Notes under the pieces: generated by a model
Databases searched by the model: none
What the model saw: only the letters and a program-made list of their open reading frames with translations
What the model was told of the DNA's origin: nothing
Made by a program: the position numbers and the translations under genes
Assembly: GCA_022826685.1 (NCBI GenBank)
Contig: JAJDUL010000005.1
Location: forward strand, 1-35,139
Source: Gemmatimonadota bacterium
GTDB lineage: Bacteria > Gemmatimonadota > Gemmatimonadetes > Palauibacterales > Palauibacteraceae
DNA: 35,139 nucleotides
Direction: 5' to 3'
Shown: piece after piece, positions 24,220 to 34,104 of the stretch
Position numbering within the stretch: the stretch's first letter is position 1
How the letters are laid out: every line of letters starts with the position of its first letter

Positions 24220-25661
24220 GGAGACTCCCGACGACCGGCGCCCGGGGCGCGGGAGGCGGAGCGTTCGAACTGGACAAGCCGCGGGAGGAGTGCGGCATCG
24301 TGGCGGTCAGCGGCTCCGACGCCGCCGCCGAACTCGCGTTTCTCTCCATGTACGCGCTCCAGCACCGCGGCCAGGAGTCCGCCGGGGTCGTCACGGTCGA
24401 CGGATCCGGCATGTCGAGGGTCCACAAGGGCATGGGCCTCGTGGCGGATGTCTTCGACGACGACGTGCTCAGCCGCCTCGAGGGGTCGCTCTCCATCGGG
24501 CACGTCCGCTATTCGACCGCGGGAGGATCGAGCCTCCGCAACGCGCAGCCGCTCCTCGTGCAGTACGAGGACAAGCCGCTCGCGCTCGCGCACAACGGCA
24601 ACCTCACGAACGCGAACCAGCTCAAGCGCTCGCTCGCCCGCGACGGCTCGATCTTCCAGACGGATGCGGACTCGGAGGTCATCGTCCATCTCATCGCCCG
24701 CTCCCGGCACCGCGACCTGGACGGCAAGATCGACGACGCTTTTTCGCAGCTGGTCGGCGCCTTCTCCCTCCTCCTCTGCATCGGCGACACGGTGTACGCG
24801 ACACGCGATGCGCGAGGCTTCCGGCCGATGGTGATGGGCAGGCGGGGCGAAGCCGTCGTCTTCGCATCCGAAACGTGCGCCCTCGACATCATCGGGGCCG
24901 CCTACGTGCGCGACGTGGAACCGGGCGAAGTGCTGAAGGTCCGCGACGGCCACGTGGAATCGCTCCGGCCGCTGCCTCCCGCCGAACCCAGCGCCTGTCT
25001 GTTCGAACTCGTGTACTTCGCGCGTCCCGATTCGCGCGTGTGGGGGTGCAGCGTGGACGAGGCGAGGCGCGCGTTCGGCCGCCAGCTCGCCCACGAGCAC
25101 CCGGCGGAGGCCGATTGCGTGTTCGCGGTGCCGGACTCGTCGAACTCGGCGGCGCTCGGGTACTCGGAGGTCAGCGGCCTCCCGTTCGAACTCGCGCTCA
25201 TCCGCAACCACTACGTGGGCCGGACCTTCATCCATCCGACGCAGACGGGGCGCGACTTCAAGGTGCGGGTGAAGTACAACCCCGTGCGCGAACTCGTCGA
25301 CGGCAAGCGCATCGTCGTCGTCGACGATTCGCTCGTCCGGGGGACGACGAGCAGCGGCCTCGTCCGGCTCCTCCGGGACTCGGGGGCGAGCGAGGTGCAT
25401 TTCCGGGTCGCGTCCCCGCCGGTCCGTTCCCCCTGCTACTACGGCATCGACATGCCGACGAAAGAGGAACTCATCGGCTCCAGTCACACGGTCGAGGAGA
25501 TCCGGCAGCACCTGCAGGTCGAGTCGCTCGGCTACCTCAGCATGGAAGGTATGCGCGACGCGGTCGCGGACCACGGTCCCTTCTGCGACGCCTGCTGGAC
25601 CGGTAATTACGCCGCGCCGCTCGTGGACCTGGACCGGGCGCAGGCGCTGCAGACCGTCTGA
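24216..25661 (+). CDS. purF: Amidophosphoribosyltransferase (Fe-S type)
   Basis: 481 residues. It catalyses the first committed purine step, PRPP plus glutamine to phosphoribosylamine. The N-terminal nucleophile Cys26 (EECGIVAV) follows a 25-residue propeptide to be removed. The PRPP loop is [12 protein letters not shown]. The four cysteines that hold the 4Fe-4S cluster in the B. subtilis enzyme are all present in context: [21 protein letters not shown] and [10 protein letters not shown] (two). It is therefore the oxygen-sensitive, Fe-S-containing class, which needs cluster assembly and propeptide cleavage. The start ATG overlaps the purL stop. A longer upstream frame inside purL is a shadow. 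Confidence 0.97.
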   Translation: MRRLPTTGARGAGGGAFELDKPREECGIVAVSGSDAAAELAFLSMYALQHRGQESAGVVTVDGSGMSRVHKGMGLVADVFDDDVLSRLEGSLSIGHVRYSTAGGSSLRNAQPLLVQYEDKPLALAHNGNLTNANQLKRSLARDGSIFQTDADSEVIVHLIARSRHRDLDGKIDDAFSQLVGAFSLLLCIGDTVYATRDARGFRPMVMGRRGEAVVFASETCALDIIGAAYVRDVEPGEVLKVRDGHVESLRPLPPAEPSACLFELVYFARPDSRVWGCSVDEARRAFGRQLAHEHPAEADCVFAVPDSSNSAALGYSEVSGLPFELALIRNHYVGRTFIHPTQTGRDFKVRVKYNPVRELVDGKRIVVVDDSLVRGTTSSGLVRLLRDSGASEVHFRVASPPVRSPCYYGIDMPTKEELIGSSHTVEEIRQHLQVESLGYLSMEGMRDAVADHGPFCDACWTGNYAAPLVDLDRAQALQTV

Positions 25662-27244
25662 TGCCGCGCCGTCCCGCCGCCAGCGTCAGATCCGCCCTCT
25701 CCGCCCTTCTCTGTGCCGGCATCGCCGCCTTCCCGGCGTGCGCCCCCGCGGACCCGTCGGCCTGCGCGCTGATCTTCTCCACGAACGACACGCACGGACG
25801 GCTGCTGCCGGCGGCCCAGAGCTGGTCGGACGGACGCCCCGTCGGCGGGTCCGCCGCGCTCGCGGGCTACGTGGCCCGGGAGCGCTCCACGACCCCCGAG
25901 TGTCCCCTCTTCGTCGTCTCCGGCGGCGACATCATGCAGGGCACGCCCATCTCGAACTTCACGGACGGGCGCTCGACGATCGAAGCGATGAACGGGATCG
26001 GCTACGACGCCGTGGCGATTGGGAACCACGAGTTCGACTGGGGCGTCGACGTCCTCGTGGAGCGCGTGGCCGATGCGGACTTCGCCATGCTCGGAGCGAA
26101 CATCTACCTCAAGGGCACCGACCGGCACCCCGCGTGGGTCCGCCCGTGGACGATCGTCGAGAGGGACGGCGTCCGGGTCGGCTTCGTCGGCGCGACGACG
26201 ACGTCCACGCCCGTCGTCGCCCGCCCCTCGCTCGTGGCGGACTTCGACTTCCGGCCGATCTCGGATGCGCTCGACCGCTACATCCCGGAGGTGCGGGCGG
26301 CCGGCGCGGACTTCGTGGTGGCGGTCATGCACGAAGGCGCCTTCTGCACCGTCGGCGCGGCGGGGACCGCGGCGGACCCCGCGTGCCGGGGCGCGGCCCT
26401 GGACGCGCTGGCCGTGACGACGGAGCGCTTCGACTACGCGGTCACTGGGCATACGCACTCGCGCGTCGAGACGGAGATTCGGGGCGTCCCCGTCATCCAG
26501 TCGTACTCGAACACAACGGCGTACGGACTCGGACGGATCGACCGTAGCGCCGAAGGGGCCGTGAGCGCGCACCGCCTCGGCGTTCGGCAGGCGTGGGCGG
26601 ACGAGGTCGCGCCGGACCCGGACGTCGAGCGGCTCGTCGCCTCCTACAGCGCCGAGATCTCGGCACTCGTCGAACGCGTCGTCGTGGAGCTCCCCGAGGC
26701 GCTCTCCGCCCCGCGGGACGGGGACTTCCCGCTTGGCCGAATCGTGGCCGACGCGCAGCGACACGCGAGCGGGGCCGATGTCGCCCTCATGAACAACGGC
26801 GGCATCCGCCGGTCGCTGCCCGCGGGGCCGGTCACCTTCGCCGACCTCTTCGAACTCCAGCCCTTCAACAACATGCTCGTCCGCCACACGATGACCGGCG
26901 CGCAGCTCCTGGGGACGCTCGAACACTCCGCCCGGGAAGGGGACGTCGACCTGCACGCGAGCGGCATCACCGTCCGCTACGATCCGGCGGCGCCCCTGGG
27001 CGAGCGGATCCTCGACGTGACGCTCGACGACGGATCGCCGGTCACGCCCGAGGGCCGGTACGTCGTCACCGCCAACGATTTCATCTCGGGCGGCGGCGGC
27101 GGCTACACCGTCTTCGCCGAAGCCGAAGTCATCGACCCCCTGGAAGTCGCGGACCTGGAGGCGCTCGTCGCCTACCTGGAGGCTCAGCCGCAACCCCTGC
27201 CCATCCCGCGCGCCCCCCGCTGGATCGAGTCACGCACGCCCTAG
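25661..27244 (+). CDS. Exported UshA-like 5'-nucleotidase / metallophosphatase
   Basis: 527 residues. The N-terminus is a signal sequence (SALSALLCAGIAAFPAC), with a possible lipidated Cys about residue 27. The calcineurin-like metal site has NDTHGRL, SGGD, GNHEFDWG, and GHTHSRVE. The 5'-nucleotidase C-terminal substrate domain has MNNGGIRRSLPAGPVTFADLFELQPFNN in parts and NDFISGGGGGYTVF. Such enzymes dephosphorylate extracellular nucleotides so that nucleosides can be taken up. Its ATG overlaps the purF stop by one base (TGATG), so it is coupled to the purine biosynthetic operon. Broader substrate use (2',3'-cyclic nucleotides, UDP-sugars) is possible. Confidence 0.9.
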   Translation: MPRRPAASVRSALSALLCAGIAAFPACAPADPSACALIFSTNDTHGRLLPAAQSWSDGRPVGGSAALAGYVARERSTTPECPLFVVSGGDIMQGTPISNFTDGRSTIEAMNGIGYDAVAIGNHEFDWGVDVLVERVADADFAMLGANIYLKGTDRHPAWVRPWTIVERDGVRVGFVGATTTSTPVVARPSLVADFDFRPISDALDRYIPEVRAAGADFVVAVMHEGAFCTVGAAGTAADPACRGAALDALAVTTERFDYAVTGHTHSRVETEIRGVPVIQSYSNTTAYGLGRIDRSAEGAVSAHRLGVRQAWADEVAPDPDVERLVASYSAEISALVERVVVELPEALSAPRDGDFPLGRIVADAQRHASGADVALMNNGGIRRSLPAGPVTFADLFELQPFNNMLVRHTMTGAQLLGTLEHSAREGDVDLHASGITVRYDPAAPLGERILDVTLDDGSPVTPEGRYVVTANDFISGGGGGYTVFAEAEVIDPLEVADLEALVAYLEAQPQPLPIPRAPRWIESRTP

Positions 27245-27322
27245 CAGCGTCCGTCGATCCCGTCCGGCAGGGGCGGCGGCGCACGAAACCAAACGCCGGT
27301 CGCTTCGTAGACCCACCCGTAG

Positions 27323-27359
27323 GGCCGTCCCCGCTCCGCGGCCGGCAGGGCGGACGGCC
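27323..27359 (+). terminator. Candidate terminator or hairpin after the purine operon
   Basis: GGCCGTCC pairs perfectly with GGACGGCC, with further C/G pairing inside. It lies 79 bases after the nucleotidase stop and 38 before the efflux adaptor start. The following sequence (GACCTGTTTCAG) has only a short T-run, so efficiency is uncertain. It probably separates the purine operon from the efflux genes. Confidence 0.4.
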
Positions 27360-27396
27360 GACCTGTTTCAGTCCCGGCGGAGGAGTGCGGGTTCGG

Positions 27397-28491
27397 ATGA
27401 AGCGAGGCACGAAGATACTCGGGGGCATGGTCCTGATCGGCGGGCTCGGCGCCACCGGCTTCGCGGTGGCGAACACGGGGAACGGCGAAGATGGCGAGAC
27501 CGGCACCGTCGCCGTGGAGCGCGGCGAGATCGTGGACCGGGCGCTCGCGGTGGGACGCATCGAGCCGCTCGTCGAGGTGAGCGTGAAGTCACAGCTCGCG
27601 GGCGTCGTCCGGCAGATGTTCAAGGAGCCCGGCGAGTACGTGCAGCGGGGCCAGCCCCTCCTCGAGGTCCAGCCCAACCCCACGCCGATCGAACTCGTCG
27701 AGGCCCGGCGCAACGTGGAGCTGCGGGAGATCGAACTCCAGCAGCTCGAGCGGCAGCGCGACCGGCTCGAGGCGCTGCGCGGCCGCGGATTCGTGTCCGA
27801 GGAGGAATACGAGACAGTGGCTCGACAGCACGACGAGGCCGCGCTCCAGGTCCAGATCGCGACCGAACGACTGGCTCTCCTCTCCGAGGGCCGCGTGACG
27901 ATCGGCGACGAAGCCGTCGAGACGGTCATCACCTCCCCGATCCAGGGGTTCATCCTCGAGAAGATGGTGGAGATCGGCGATCCCGTCGTCCCGCTGACGA
28001 CGTTTCAGGAAGGGACCGCCCTCATGACGATGGCGGAGATGGACGAACTGCTCTTCCGCGGCACGGTGGATGAGATCGACGTGGGGCGGCTGGTCGAGGG
28101 CATGCCGGTGGAGATCACGATCGGCGCGCTCCCGGACGCGCGCATCGAGGGACGGCTGACGAAGATCTCGCTCAAGGGCCGCGACGAGGAGAACGCCACC
28201 CTCTTCCCGGTCGAGATCGCGGTGCTTCCGCTGGACGGCGCGGCGCTGCGGGCGGGCTATTCCGCCAACGCGCACGTGATCATCGAGCGCCGTTCGGAAG
28301 TGCTCGTCATCCCCGAGCGCCTGGTCCGGTTCGAGGACGAGCGCACGCTCGTCACGGTCCGGCTGGGGCCGGAGGAGACGGAGGAACGCGAGATCCGCAC
28401 CGGACTCAGTGACGGCATCACCGTCGAGGTGCTGGACGGCCTGGCGGAGGGCGAGCGCGTGCTCGAGCCCCCGCGGCGCGAGATCACCTAG
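27397..28491 (+). CDS. MacA/HlyD-like periplasmic adaptor of an efflux system
   Basis: 364 residues from the ATG at 27397. An N-terminal signal anchor (ILGGMVLIGGLGATGFAVA) is followed by the first lipoyl half (VEVSVKSQLAGVVRQMFKEPGEYVQRGQPLLEV). A charged helical hairpin follows at about 100-150 (VEARRNVELREIELQQLERQRDRLEAL). The second lipoyl half is ITSPIQGFILEKMVEIGDPV, followed by a beta-barrel and membrane-proximal domain. It links inner-membrane transporters to an outer-membrane channel. It is followed by two MacB-type permeases, so it is more MacA-like than RND-like. A GGAGG is 13 bases upstream, rather far; an in-frame GTG at 27385 is an alternative start. Substrate unknown. Confidence 0.88.
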   Translation: MKRGTKILGGMVLIGGLGATGFAVANTGNGEDGETGTVAVERGEIVDRALAVGRIEPLVEVSVKSQLAGVVRQMFKEPGEYVQRGQPLLEVQPNPTPIELVEARRNVELREIELQQLERQRDRLEALRGRGFVSEEEYETVARQHDEAALQVQIATERLALLSEGRVTIGDEAVETVITSPIQGFILEKMVEIGDPVVPLTTFQEGTALMTMAEMDELLFRGTVDEIDVGRLVEGMPVEITIGALPDARIEGRLTKISLKGRDEENATLFPVEIAVLPLDGAALRAGYSANAHVIIERRSEVLVIPERLVRFEDERTLVTVRLGPEETEEREIRTGLSDGITVEVLDGLAEGERVLEPPRREIT

Positions 28492-28536
28492 TGCGCGACA
28501 CCAGCCGCCGGTGACAGCGCGCGGGGCCGGCCCCCG

Positions 28537-29769
28537 GTGAGGCTGCTCGACGCCGCACGGCAGCTGTGGGCCGACCTCTCGGCCCAGCGCGTCCGGACCA
28601 CGCTCACCGTGCTCGGCATCACCTGGGGCACCGTAGCGGTCGTCGTGCTGCTCGCCTTCTCCGTCGGGCTCGAACGGCAGACGATCAAGCGGTTCCACGG
28701 GCTCGGCGACCGGATCGTCATCCTCTTCGGCGGACGCACGACGATGCCGCACGCGGGGTTCAGGGAGGGACGGTCGATCCGGCTGCGCGAGGCGGACGCG
28801 GAGATTCTCGCCCGACGGATCCCCGACATCACGATGATCAGCCCGGAGTACTCGACGCGGGCGGCGCCGGTCCGCTACGGCCGCAACGGCGTCAATCCGA
28901 ACATCACCGGCATCTATCCCGTGTACGGCGAGATGCGGAACATCATCCCGCTCCCGGGCGGCCGCTTCATCAACGAGCGGGACCAGCGGGAGCGGCGACG
29001 CGTCGTGTTCCTCGGGGACGAGGTCGCCCGGGTCCTGTTCGGGGACGCCGATCCCGTCGGCGATCAGGTCCGGATCGGCGACTCGCCCTTCACCGTGATC
29101 GGCGTGCTTCAACCCAAGGTCCAGAACTCGTCGTACAACTCGCGGGACCAGGACCGCGTGTTCATCCCGGCCGGTACGCACGCGGCGCTGTTCGGCTCGC
29201 GCTTCGTCTCCAACCTCGTCTACCGGACCGCGGACGCGTCGCGGACGGAGGCCGTGGAGGCGCAGGTCTACGAGGTCCTCGGGGCGAAGTACCGCTTCAA
29301 CGCGGGCGACGAGGACGCGCTGGCCGTGTGGGACACGGCGGAGTGGGAGCGGATGTTCGGGTTCCTCTTCCTGGGATTCAAGATCTTCTTCGCGATCGTC
29401 GGCAGCTTCACGCTCAGCGTGGGCGGGATCGGGGTCGCGAACATCATGTACATCGTCGTGCGCGAGCGGACGAACGAGATCGGGATCAAGCGCTCGCTCG
29501 GCGCCACGCGGCGATCCATCCTGTGGCAGTTCCTCACCGAGAGCATGCTCATCGTCGTCGCGGGCGCGGCGCTCGGCGTCCTCGTCTCCCTCGGAGTCGT
29601 GAAACTCATGTCGCTGGTCCCGATGCAGGAGTTCGTCGGCACGCCGACGATCTCCCTGCAGGTGGCCGCGGTGACCATGGCGCTCCTCGCGTTCATCGCG
29701 GTGTTGGCCGGGCTCTTCCCCGCCCGCCGCGCCGCAACGCTCGACCCCGTCGAATGTCTCCGCGACTAG
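28537..29769 (+). CDS. MacB/FtsX-type ABC permease 1
   Basis: 410 residues from a GTG at 28537; the frame is closed by a TGA just upstream, so this is the longest start. It has the MacB topology without the ATPase: a helix at about 22-45 (TLTVLGITWGTVAVVVLLAFSVGL), a periplasmic core (VIGVLQPKVQ, FINERDQRERRRVVFLG), then three helices near 280-305, 330-355 and 375-400, ending with FPARRAATLDPVECLRD. The region VANIMYIVVRERTNEIGIKRSLGATRRSI is the usual FtsX coupling loop. It lies 45 bases after the adaptor gene and 35 before a paralogue. It must use an ATPase encoded elsewhere. Confidence 0.9.
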   Translation: MRLLDAARQLWADLSAQRVRTTLTVLGITWGTVAVVVLLAFSVGLERQTIKRFHGLGDRIVILFGGRTTMPHAGFREGRSIRLREADAEILARRIPDITMISPEYSTRAAPVRYGRNGVNPNITGIYPVYGEMRNIIPLPGGRFINERDQRERRRVVFLGDEVARVLFGDADPVGDQVRIGDSPFTVIGVLQPKVQNSSYNSRDQDRVFIPAGTHAALFGSRFVSNLVYRTADASRTEAVEAQVYEVLGAKYRFNAGDEDALAVWDTAEWERMFGFLFLGFKIFFAIVGSFTLSVGGIGVANIMYIVVRERTNEIGIKRSLGATRRSILWQFLTESMLIVVAGAALGVLVSLGVVKLMSLVPMQEFVGTPTISLQVAAVTMALLAFIAVLAGLFPARRAATLDPVECLRD

Positions 29770-29804
29770 TGTCGGCGGCCCCCGCTCCGGCAACGGTCTG
29801 ATCC

Positions 29805-31049
29805 ATGTGGAAGATCCTCCTCGAAGAGTTCCTCGGCGACCTGCGGGCCCAGAAGACGCGCGCCTTCCTCACGATCTTCGCCGTCGTGTGGGGGACGATC
29901 TCGATCGTTCTCCTGCTCGCCTTCGGACAGGGACTCCGGAACCAGTTCTCGGTGGGGCTGCTCAACGCCGGCGAACGCATCTTCATGGTCTACGGCGGCC
30001 AGACGAGCATGGAGCACGAGGGACTGTCGAAGGGGCGCCGGATCCGGCTGAGGGAGGACGATCTCGACCTGCTCCTGCGCGCGGTGCCGGAGTTCGAGAT
30101 GGGCAGTCCCTCCTACGGCCGGGGCCGGACGCACCTGAAGGTGGGGGAGAACCAGACAACGACCTACATGGAAGGCGTGAGCCCGGTCTTCTCCGAGTTG
30201 CGGCGCATGTTCCCCGCTCCGGGCGGCCGGTTCATCAACCAGCGCGACATCGACGAGAAGCGGCGCGTGCTGTTCCTCGGAGACGAACTCGCCACGCGCC
30301 TGTTCGGCGACGCACCGCCCGTGGGGCGCACGGTCACGCTGGACGGGCTTCCCTTCCGCGTGATCGGCGTGATGGAGTCGAAGTTCCAGGACTCGAGCAA
30401 CAACGGGCCGGACGAGGACCGGGCCGTAATCCCCGCCTCCACCTTCCGGAGCATCTACGGCCAGGAGTTCGTGAACCACCTGCTCCTGCGGCCTCGCGAC
30501 GTGAGGGACGCGGCGGTGGCCAAGCAGGAGTTGTACCGCGTGCTGGGCGGCCGGTACCGGTTCGCGACGGCGGACGAGCGGGCGCTCGCGATCTGGGACT
30601 TCATCGAGGACGAGAAGATCGTGGGCCAGATCGGGCTCGGGATTCAGATCTTCCTCGGACTCGTCGGCGCCTTCACGCTGATCGTGGCGGGGGTCGGCGT
30701 CGCGAACATCATGTACGTCGTGGTGCGGGAACGGACGCGGGAGATCGGCGTCAAGCTCGCCGTGGGCGCGAGGAAGCGGCACATCGTGAGCCAGTTCCTC
30801 TTCGAAGCGACCCTCATCGCCGTCGGCGGGGGTCTCGCGGGGCTCGCCATCGCCGCGCTGCTCGTGACGGGCATCGACGCCCTGCCGATCGACGACCCGG
30901 CGATGCAGTACATCGTGAATCCGAAGCTCTCCGCCCCGATCGCCGCGGTGTGCGCGGGGATCCTGATGGCGATCGGTCTGGTGGCCGGCATTCTCCCGGC
31001 CCGCAAGGCGGCCCGGCTCGATCCGGTGGAGTCGCTGAGGTACGAATAG
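29805..31049 (+). CDS. MacB/FtsX-type ABC permease 2
   Basis: 414 residues, a paralogue of the preceding permease in the same layout: N-terminal helix at about 20-45 (RAFLTIFAVVWGTISIVLLLAFGQGL), a MacB-type periplasmic domain (PAPGGRFINQRDIDEKRRVLFLGDELATRLFG in parts), and three C-terminal helices. It has the loop VANIMYVVVRERTREIGVKLAVGARKRHI and ends ILPARKAARLDPVESLRYE. The two may form a heterodimeric transmembrane unit with the MacA-like adaptor. The ATPase is again missing. The spacing (35 bases) suggests the same transcript. Confidence 0.9.
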   Translation: MWKILLEEFLGDLRAQKTRAFLTIFAVVWGTISIVLLLAFGQGLRNQFSVGLLNAGERIFMVYGGQTSMEHEGLSKGRRIRLREDDLDLLLRAVPEFEMGSPSYGRGRTHLKVGENQTTTYMEGVSPVFSELRRMFPAPGGRFINQRDIDEKRRVLFLGDELATRLFGDAPPVGRTVTLDGLPFRVIGVMESKFQDSSNNGPDEDRAVIPASTFRSIYGQEFVNHLLLRPRDVRDAAVAKQELYRVLGGRYRFATADERALAIWDFIEDEKIVGQIGLGIQIFLGLVGAFTLIVAGVGVANIMYVVVRERTREIGVKLAVGARKRHIVSQFLFEATLIAVGGGLAGLAIAALLVTGIDALPIDDPAMQYIVNPKLSAPIAAVCAGILMAIGLVAGILPARKAARLDPVESLRYE

Positions 31050-31217
31050 CCGTGCTTTTCGGCGTTCTGTGCCCGTTACGCAAACCGCCGTCCGCCGTTA
31101 CATTTGTCAGCGACTTTTCGGGTGCCGCAGGAGGTTCGGTTGGCAACGATATTTCGGGCGCTCGCGCCGCGGGTTGGCCGCGCGTCACGCTAAGCATCCA
31201 TAACCGGAGGATGACCG

Positions 31218-34034
31218 ATGTCACGCACAATTCGTCTGAAGGCGCTCTGCGCCGCGCTCTTCATCCTCATCTTCTCCACCGCCGATCTGGCGGCACAGGA
31301 GACTGCGACCGTTACGGGCCGGGTGACCGATGACCTCGGCGCCGGCGTCGCGGGTGCGCAGGTGGTGGTCTCGCACGATCTGACCGGGGTCCAGGTCGGA
31401 GCGCTGTCCGGGAGCGATGGCGCCTATCGGGTGGAGGGCGTTCGTCCCGGCGGGCCGTACACCGTCACGGTGGTCCTTATCGGATACGGACGCGAGTCCG
31501 AGACGGAGGTCTCGCTGGAGGACGGCCAGTCGATCGCGCTGGACTTCAGCCTGAGCCGGGAGGCGATCGCCATGAACGCCCTCGAGGTCTTCGCTACCCG
31601 GGCACAGGACCGGCAGACCCCGGTGGCGTTCACCAACGTGAGCAAGGCGCAGATCCAGAACCAGCTGGGCTCCAGGGATCTTCCGCTGGTGCTGAACGTC
31701 ACCCCCAGCGTCTACGCGACCCAGCAGGGGGGCGGCGCCGGCGACGCGCGCATCAACGTGCGCGGCTTCAACCAGCGCAACACCGCCGTGATGATCAACG
31801 GCGTGCCCGTCAACGACATGGAGAACGGGTGGGTCTACTGGTCCAACTGGGACGGCCTGGGCGATGCCGCCACCAGCATCCAGCTCCAGCGCGGCCTTTC
31901 GGCGGTCAACCTGGCCACGCCGTCGATCGGTGGCACGATCAACGTCATCACCGACCCCGCGGCCGAGGGCGCGGGCCTCATGTACAAGCAGGAGTTCGGA
32001 CTCGGCAGCCTGGATGACAACGGCGGCTGGGGGCTCGGCAGCAACCTGCTGAAGGAGACGGTGGTGGTGAACACGGGTCCCGTAGGCAGGTTCGCCGCCA
32101 CGGGTTCCGTCGTGCGCAAGACCGGGGACGGCATGTACACGGGCTTCACGGGAGGCAACGCCACGTGGACCGATGCCTGGGCCTACTACCTGGCCACGTC
32201 GTTCCAGTTGAGCGCCAACAACCGGCTCGAGGCCTACGCGGTCGGCGCGCCGCAGCGACACGGCCAGAACATCTACAAGCTCAACCTGGCGAGTCTCGAC
32301 CCGGAGTTCGCGCGCACGCTGGACGGCTTCGACGCCGGGGCGTTCGAGAAGTTCCCCGCGGTGGGCAGGGGCCGCAGTCCCAACGTGGCCCCGGTGAGCG
32401 CCAGCTATGGCGGAACCCAGTACAACAGCACGGGCCCGGACTCGGGACGGAGAGATCGCTTCAACGACGGCTTTCTCAACGAGCGTGAGAACTACTTCCA
32501 CAAGCCGCAGGTCAACCTGAACTGGTACTCCTACTTCGGCGACGGTCTGAGCCTGACGACCGTGGGCTACTTCTCCGGCGGCGCGGGAGGAGGCACGGGC
32601 ACCATCGGGTCCGTGCGATGGAACTACGATTACGGCCAGCGCATCCCGGATTGGGACGCCACCATCGCGAGGAACCGGGACGAGGCCGCCGGGTCCCGCG
32701 GTGTCCTTCGCAACTCGGTGAACAACCAGCAGACCTGGGGCGCCATCTCCAAGCTGCGCAAGAGCTTCGACAACGGAGTCACCGCGGAGATCGGCGTGGA
32801 TTGGCGCACGGCCACGATCGAGCACTACCGGGAGGTGCGCGACCTGCTGGGCGGCGCCTACTACGAGTGCTCGAGCAGAAACCGCTGCACCCCCTCCGAG
32901 TTCTGGAGCGAGGCCGAGCACAACCGCAATCTCGGCGACAAGATCCACTATCACAACGAGAATACGGTGGACTGGCTGGGCGGCTACGTGCAGGCCGAGA
33001 AGACAACCACCGGCGGATCGCTCTACGGCATGGCCGGCTGGGCCCAGAATTCCTACACGTTCGTGGATTTCTTCAAGTCCGGCCCGAGCGGCGGCAACCT
33101 CCAACTCGAGAGCGGCAATATCTCCGGGTATCAGATCAAGGGTGGCGCCGTTCGCAATCTCAGCGACGAGTGGTCCCTGTTCGGGAACGCGGGAATCGTC
33201 TCCAAGGTGCCCATCTTCGACGGCGTGATCGACGACAACAGCGGCACGCTTCACGACGATCCGAAGAACGAGAAGTTCCTCTCGTTCGAGGTGGGGACGC
33301 AGTTCCGCTCCAGCAGCCGGGCGCTGTCGCTGGACGTGAACTTCTACCACACCACCTGGAGGGATCGGACGGAGAGAGGCTTCGTCCGCGACCTGGGCGG
33401 GGTCGAAGGCGTGGATGGGCTCGTCACCCTGTTGGGCGTGGACGCGCGACACATGGGCATCGAAGCCCAGGCGGCCTTTCAGCCGAGCAACGTCGTGCGC
33501 TTCGACGGGGCGCTCTCGATCGGCAACTGGAAGTACCTGGAGAACGCCCCCGGTTTCTATCGCCCCGACGACCGATTCACCGAGTCAGTGTTTCTGGACT
33601 TCTACATTCAGGGCCTCAAGGTGGCCGATGCGCCTCAGCGGCAGATGGCGATCAGCGCGTCGGTCTTTCCGGCGGACGGCACCTCCATGTCGCTGGTAGG
33701 CAAATTCTTCGGCAACCACTATGCGGCGTTCAATCACCTGAACCGCAGCGATCCGGCCGAACAGGGAATCCAGTCCTGGCAGCCGCCGGGTTACTCGGTC
33801 TTCGACGTGCACCTCTCGCATTCGCTCGGCAACATCCTCCCGGTGGCCAGCGGCAGCGTGCGCATCTTCGCGAACGTGTACAACCTCTTCGACACGACCT
33901 ACATCCAGGACGCCACGGACGCCTCGCAGTTCAACAACTACTTCGAGGACGGCGATCTTCACGATGCGGACTCCGCCGAGGTGTTCCTCGGCTATCCCCG
34001 CAGCCTGAACGTGGGATTCCAGTTCAACTTCTAG
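31218..34034 (+). CDS. TonB-dependent receptor with carboxypeptidase-regulatory-like domain
   Basis: 938 residues. The ATG has GGAGG 7 bases upstream. The signal peptide ends near ADLAAQ. Residues about 28-115 form a beta-sandwich (ATVTGRVTDDLGAGVAGAQVVV, then DGAYRVEGVRPGGPYTVTVVLIGYG). The plug, about 120-240, has LPLVLNVTPSVYATQQ, INVRGFNQRNTAVMINGVPVND and IGGTINVIT. The remainder is a 22-strand-type barrel ending in LGYPRSLNVGFQFNF, with the terminal Phe typical of outer-membrane proteins. It would import a siderophore, vitamin, glycan or peptide with energy from TonB. No SusD-like partner gene follows, so the substrate cannot be named. The 168-base region before it has no promoter I can name with confidence. 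Confidence 0.92.
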   Translation: MSRTIRLKALCAALFILIFSTADLAAQETATVTGRVTDDLGAGVAGAQVVVSHDLTGVQVGALSGSDGAYRVEGVRPGGPYTVTVVLIGYGRESETEVSLEDGQSIALDFSLSREAIAMNALEVFATRAQDRQTPVAFTNVSKAQIQNQLGSRDLPLVLNVTPSVYATQQGGGAGDARINVRGFNQRNTAVMINGVPVNDMENGWVYWSNWDGLGDAATSIQLQRGLSAVNLATPSIGGTINVITDPAAEGAGLMYKQEFGLGSLDDNGGWGLGSNLLKETVVVNTGPVGRFAATGSVVRKTGDGMYTGFTGGNATWTDAWAYYLATSFQLSANNRLEAYAVGAPQRHGQNIYKLNLASLDPEFARTLDGFDAGAFEKFPAVGRGRSPNVAPVSASYGGTQYNSTGPDSGRRDRFNDGFLNERENYFHKPQVNLNWYSYFGDGLSLTTVGYFSGGAGGGTGTIGSVRWNYDYGQRIPDWDATIARNRDEAAGSRGVLRNSVNNQQTWGAISKLRKSFDNGVTAEIGVDWRTATIEHYREVRDLLGGAYYECSSRNRCTPSEFWSEAEHNRNLGDKIHYHNENTVDWLGGYVQAEKTTTGGSLYGMAGWAQNSYTFVDFFKSGPSGGNLQLESGNISGYQIKGGAVRNLSDEWSLFGNAGIVSKVPIFDGVIDDNSGTLHDDPKNEKFLSFEVGTQFRSSSRALSLDVNFYHTTWRDRTERGFVRDLGGVEGVDGLVTLLGVDARHMGIEAQAAFQPSNVVRFDGALSIGNWKYLENAPGFYRPDDRFTESVFLDFYIQGLKVADAPQRQMAISASVFPADGTSMSLVGKFFGNHYAAFNHLNRSDPAEQGIQSWQPPGYSVFDVHLSHSLGNILPVASGSVRIFANVYNLFDTTYIQDATDASQFNNYFEDGDLHDADSAEVFLGYPRSLNVGFQFNF

Positions 34035-34059
34035 CGACCGGACGTAATCCGGGGTCCCG

Positions 34060-34093
34060 AACGGCCTCGCCGGCAGCTGTCGGCGGGGCCGTT
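34060..34093. terminator. Strong hairpin between convergent TBDR and fbp genes
   Basis: AACGGCC-T-CGCCG pairs with CGGCG-G-GGCCGTT around GCAGCTGT, a 13-bp stem with a single T-G wobble. It is followed on the plus strand by TTG. It lies 25 bases after the receptor stop and 11 bases beyond the end of fbp, so it probably ends transcription from both sides. Confidence 0.75.
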
Positions 34094-34104
34094 TGCCATC
34101 CGGG

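Noticed and set aside
27589..29793. 734-codon minus-strand frame across the efflux genes
   Set aside because: It is a low-complexity Arg/Asp/His-rich translation, antisense to real membrane-protein genes.
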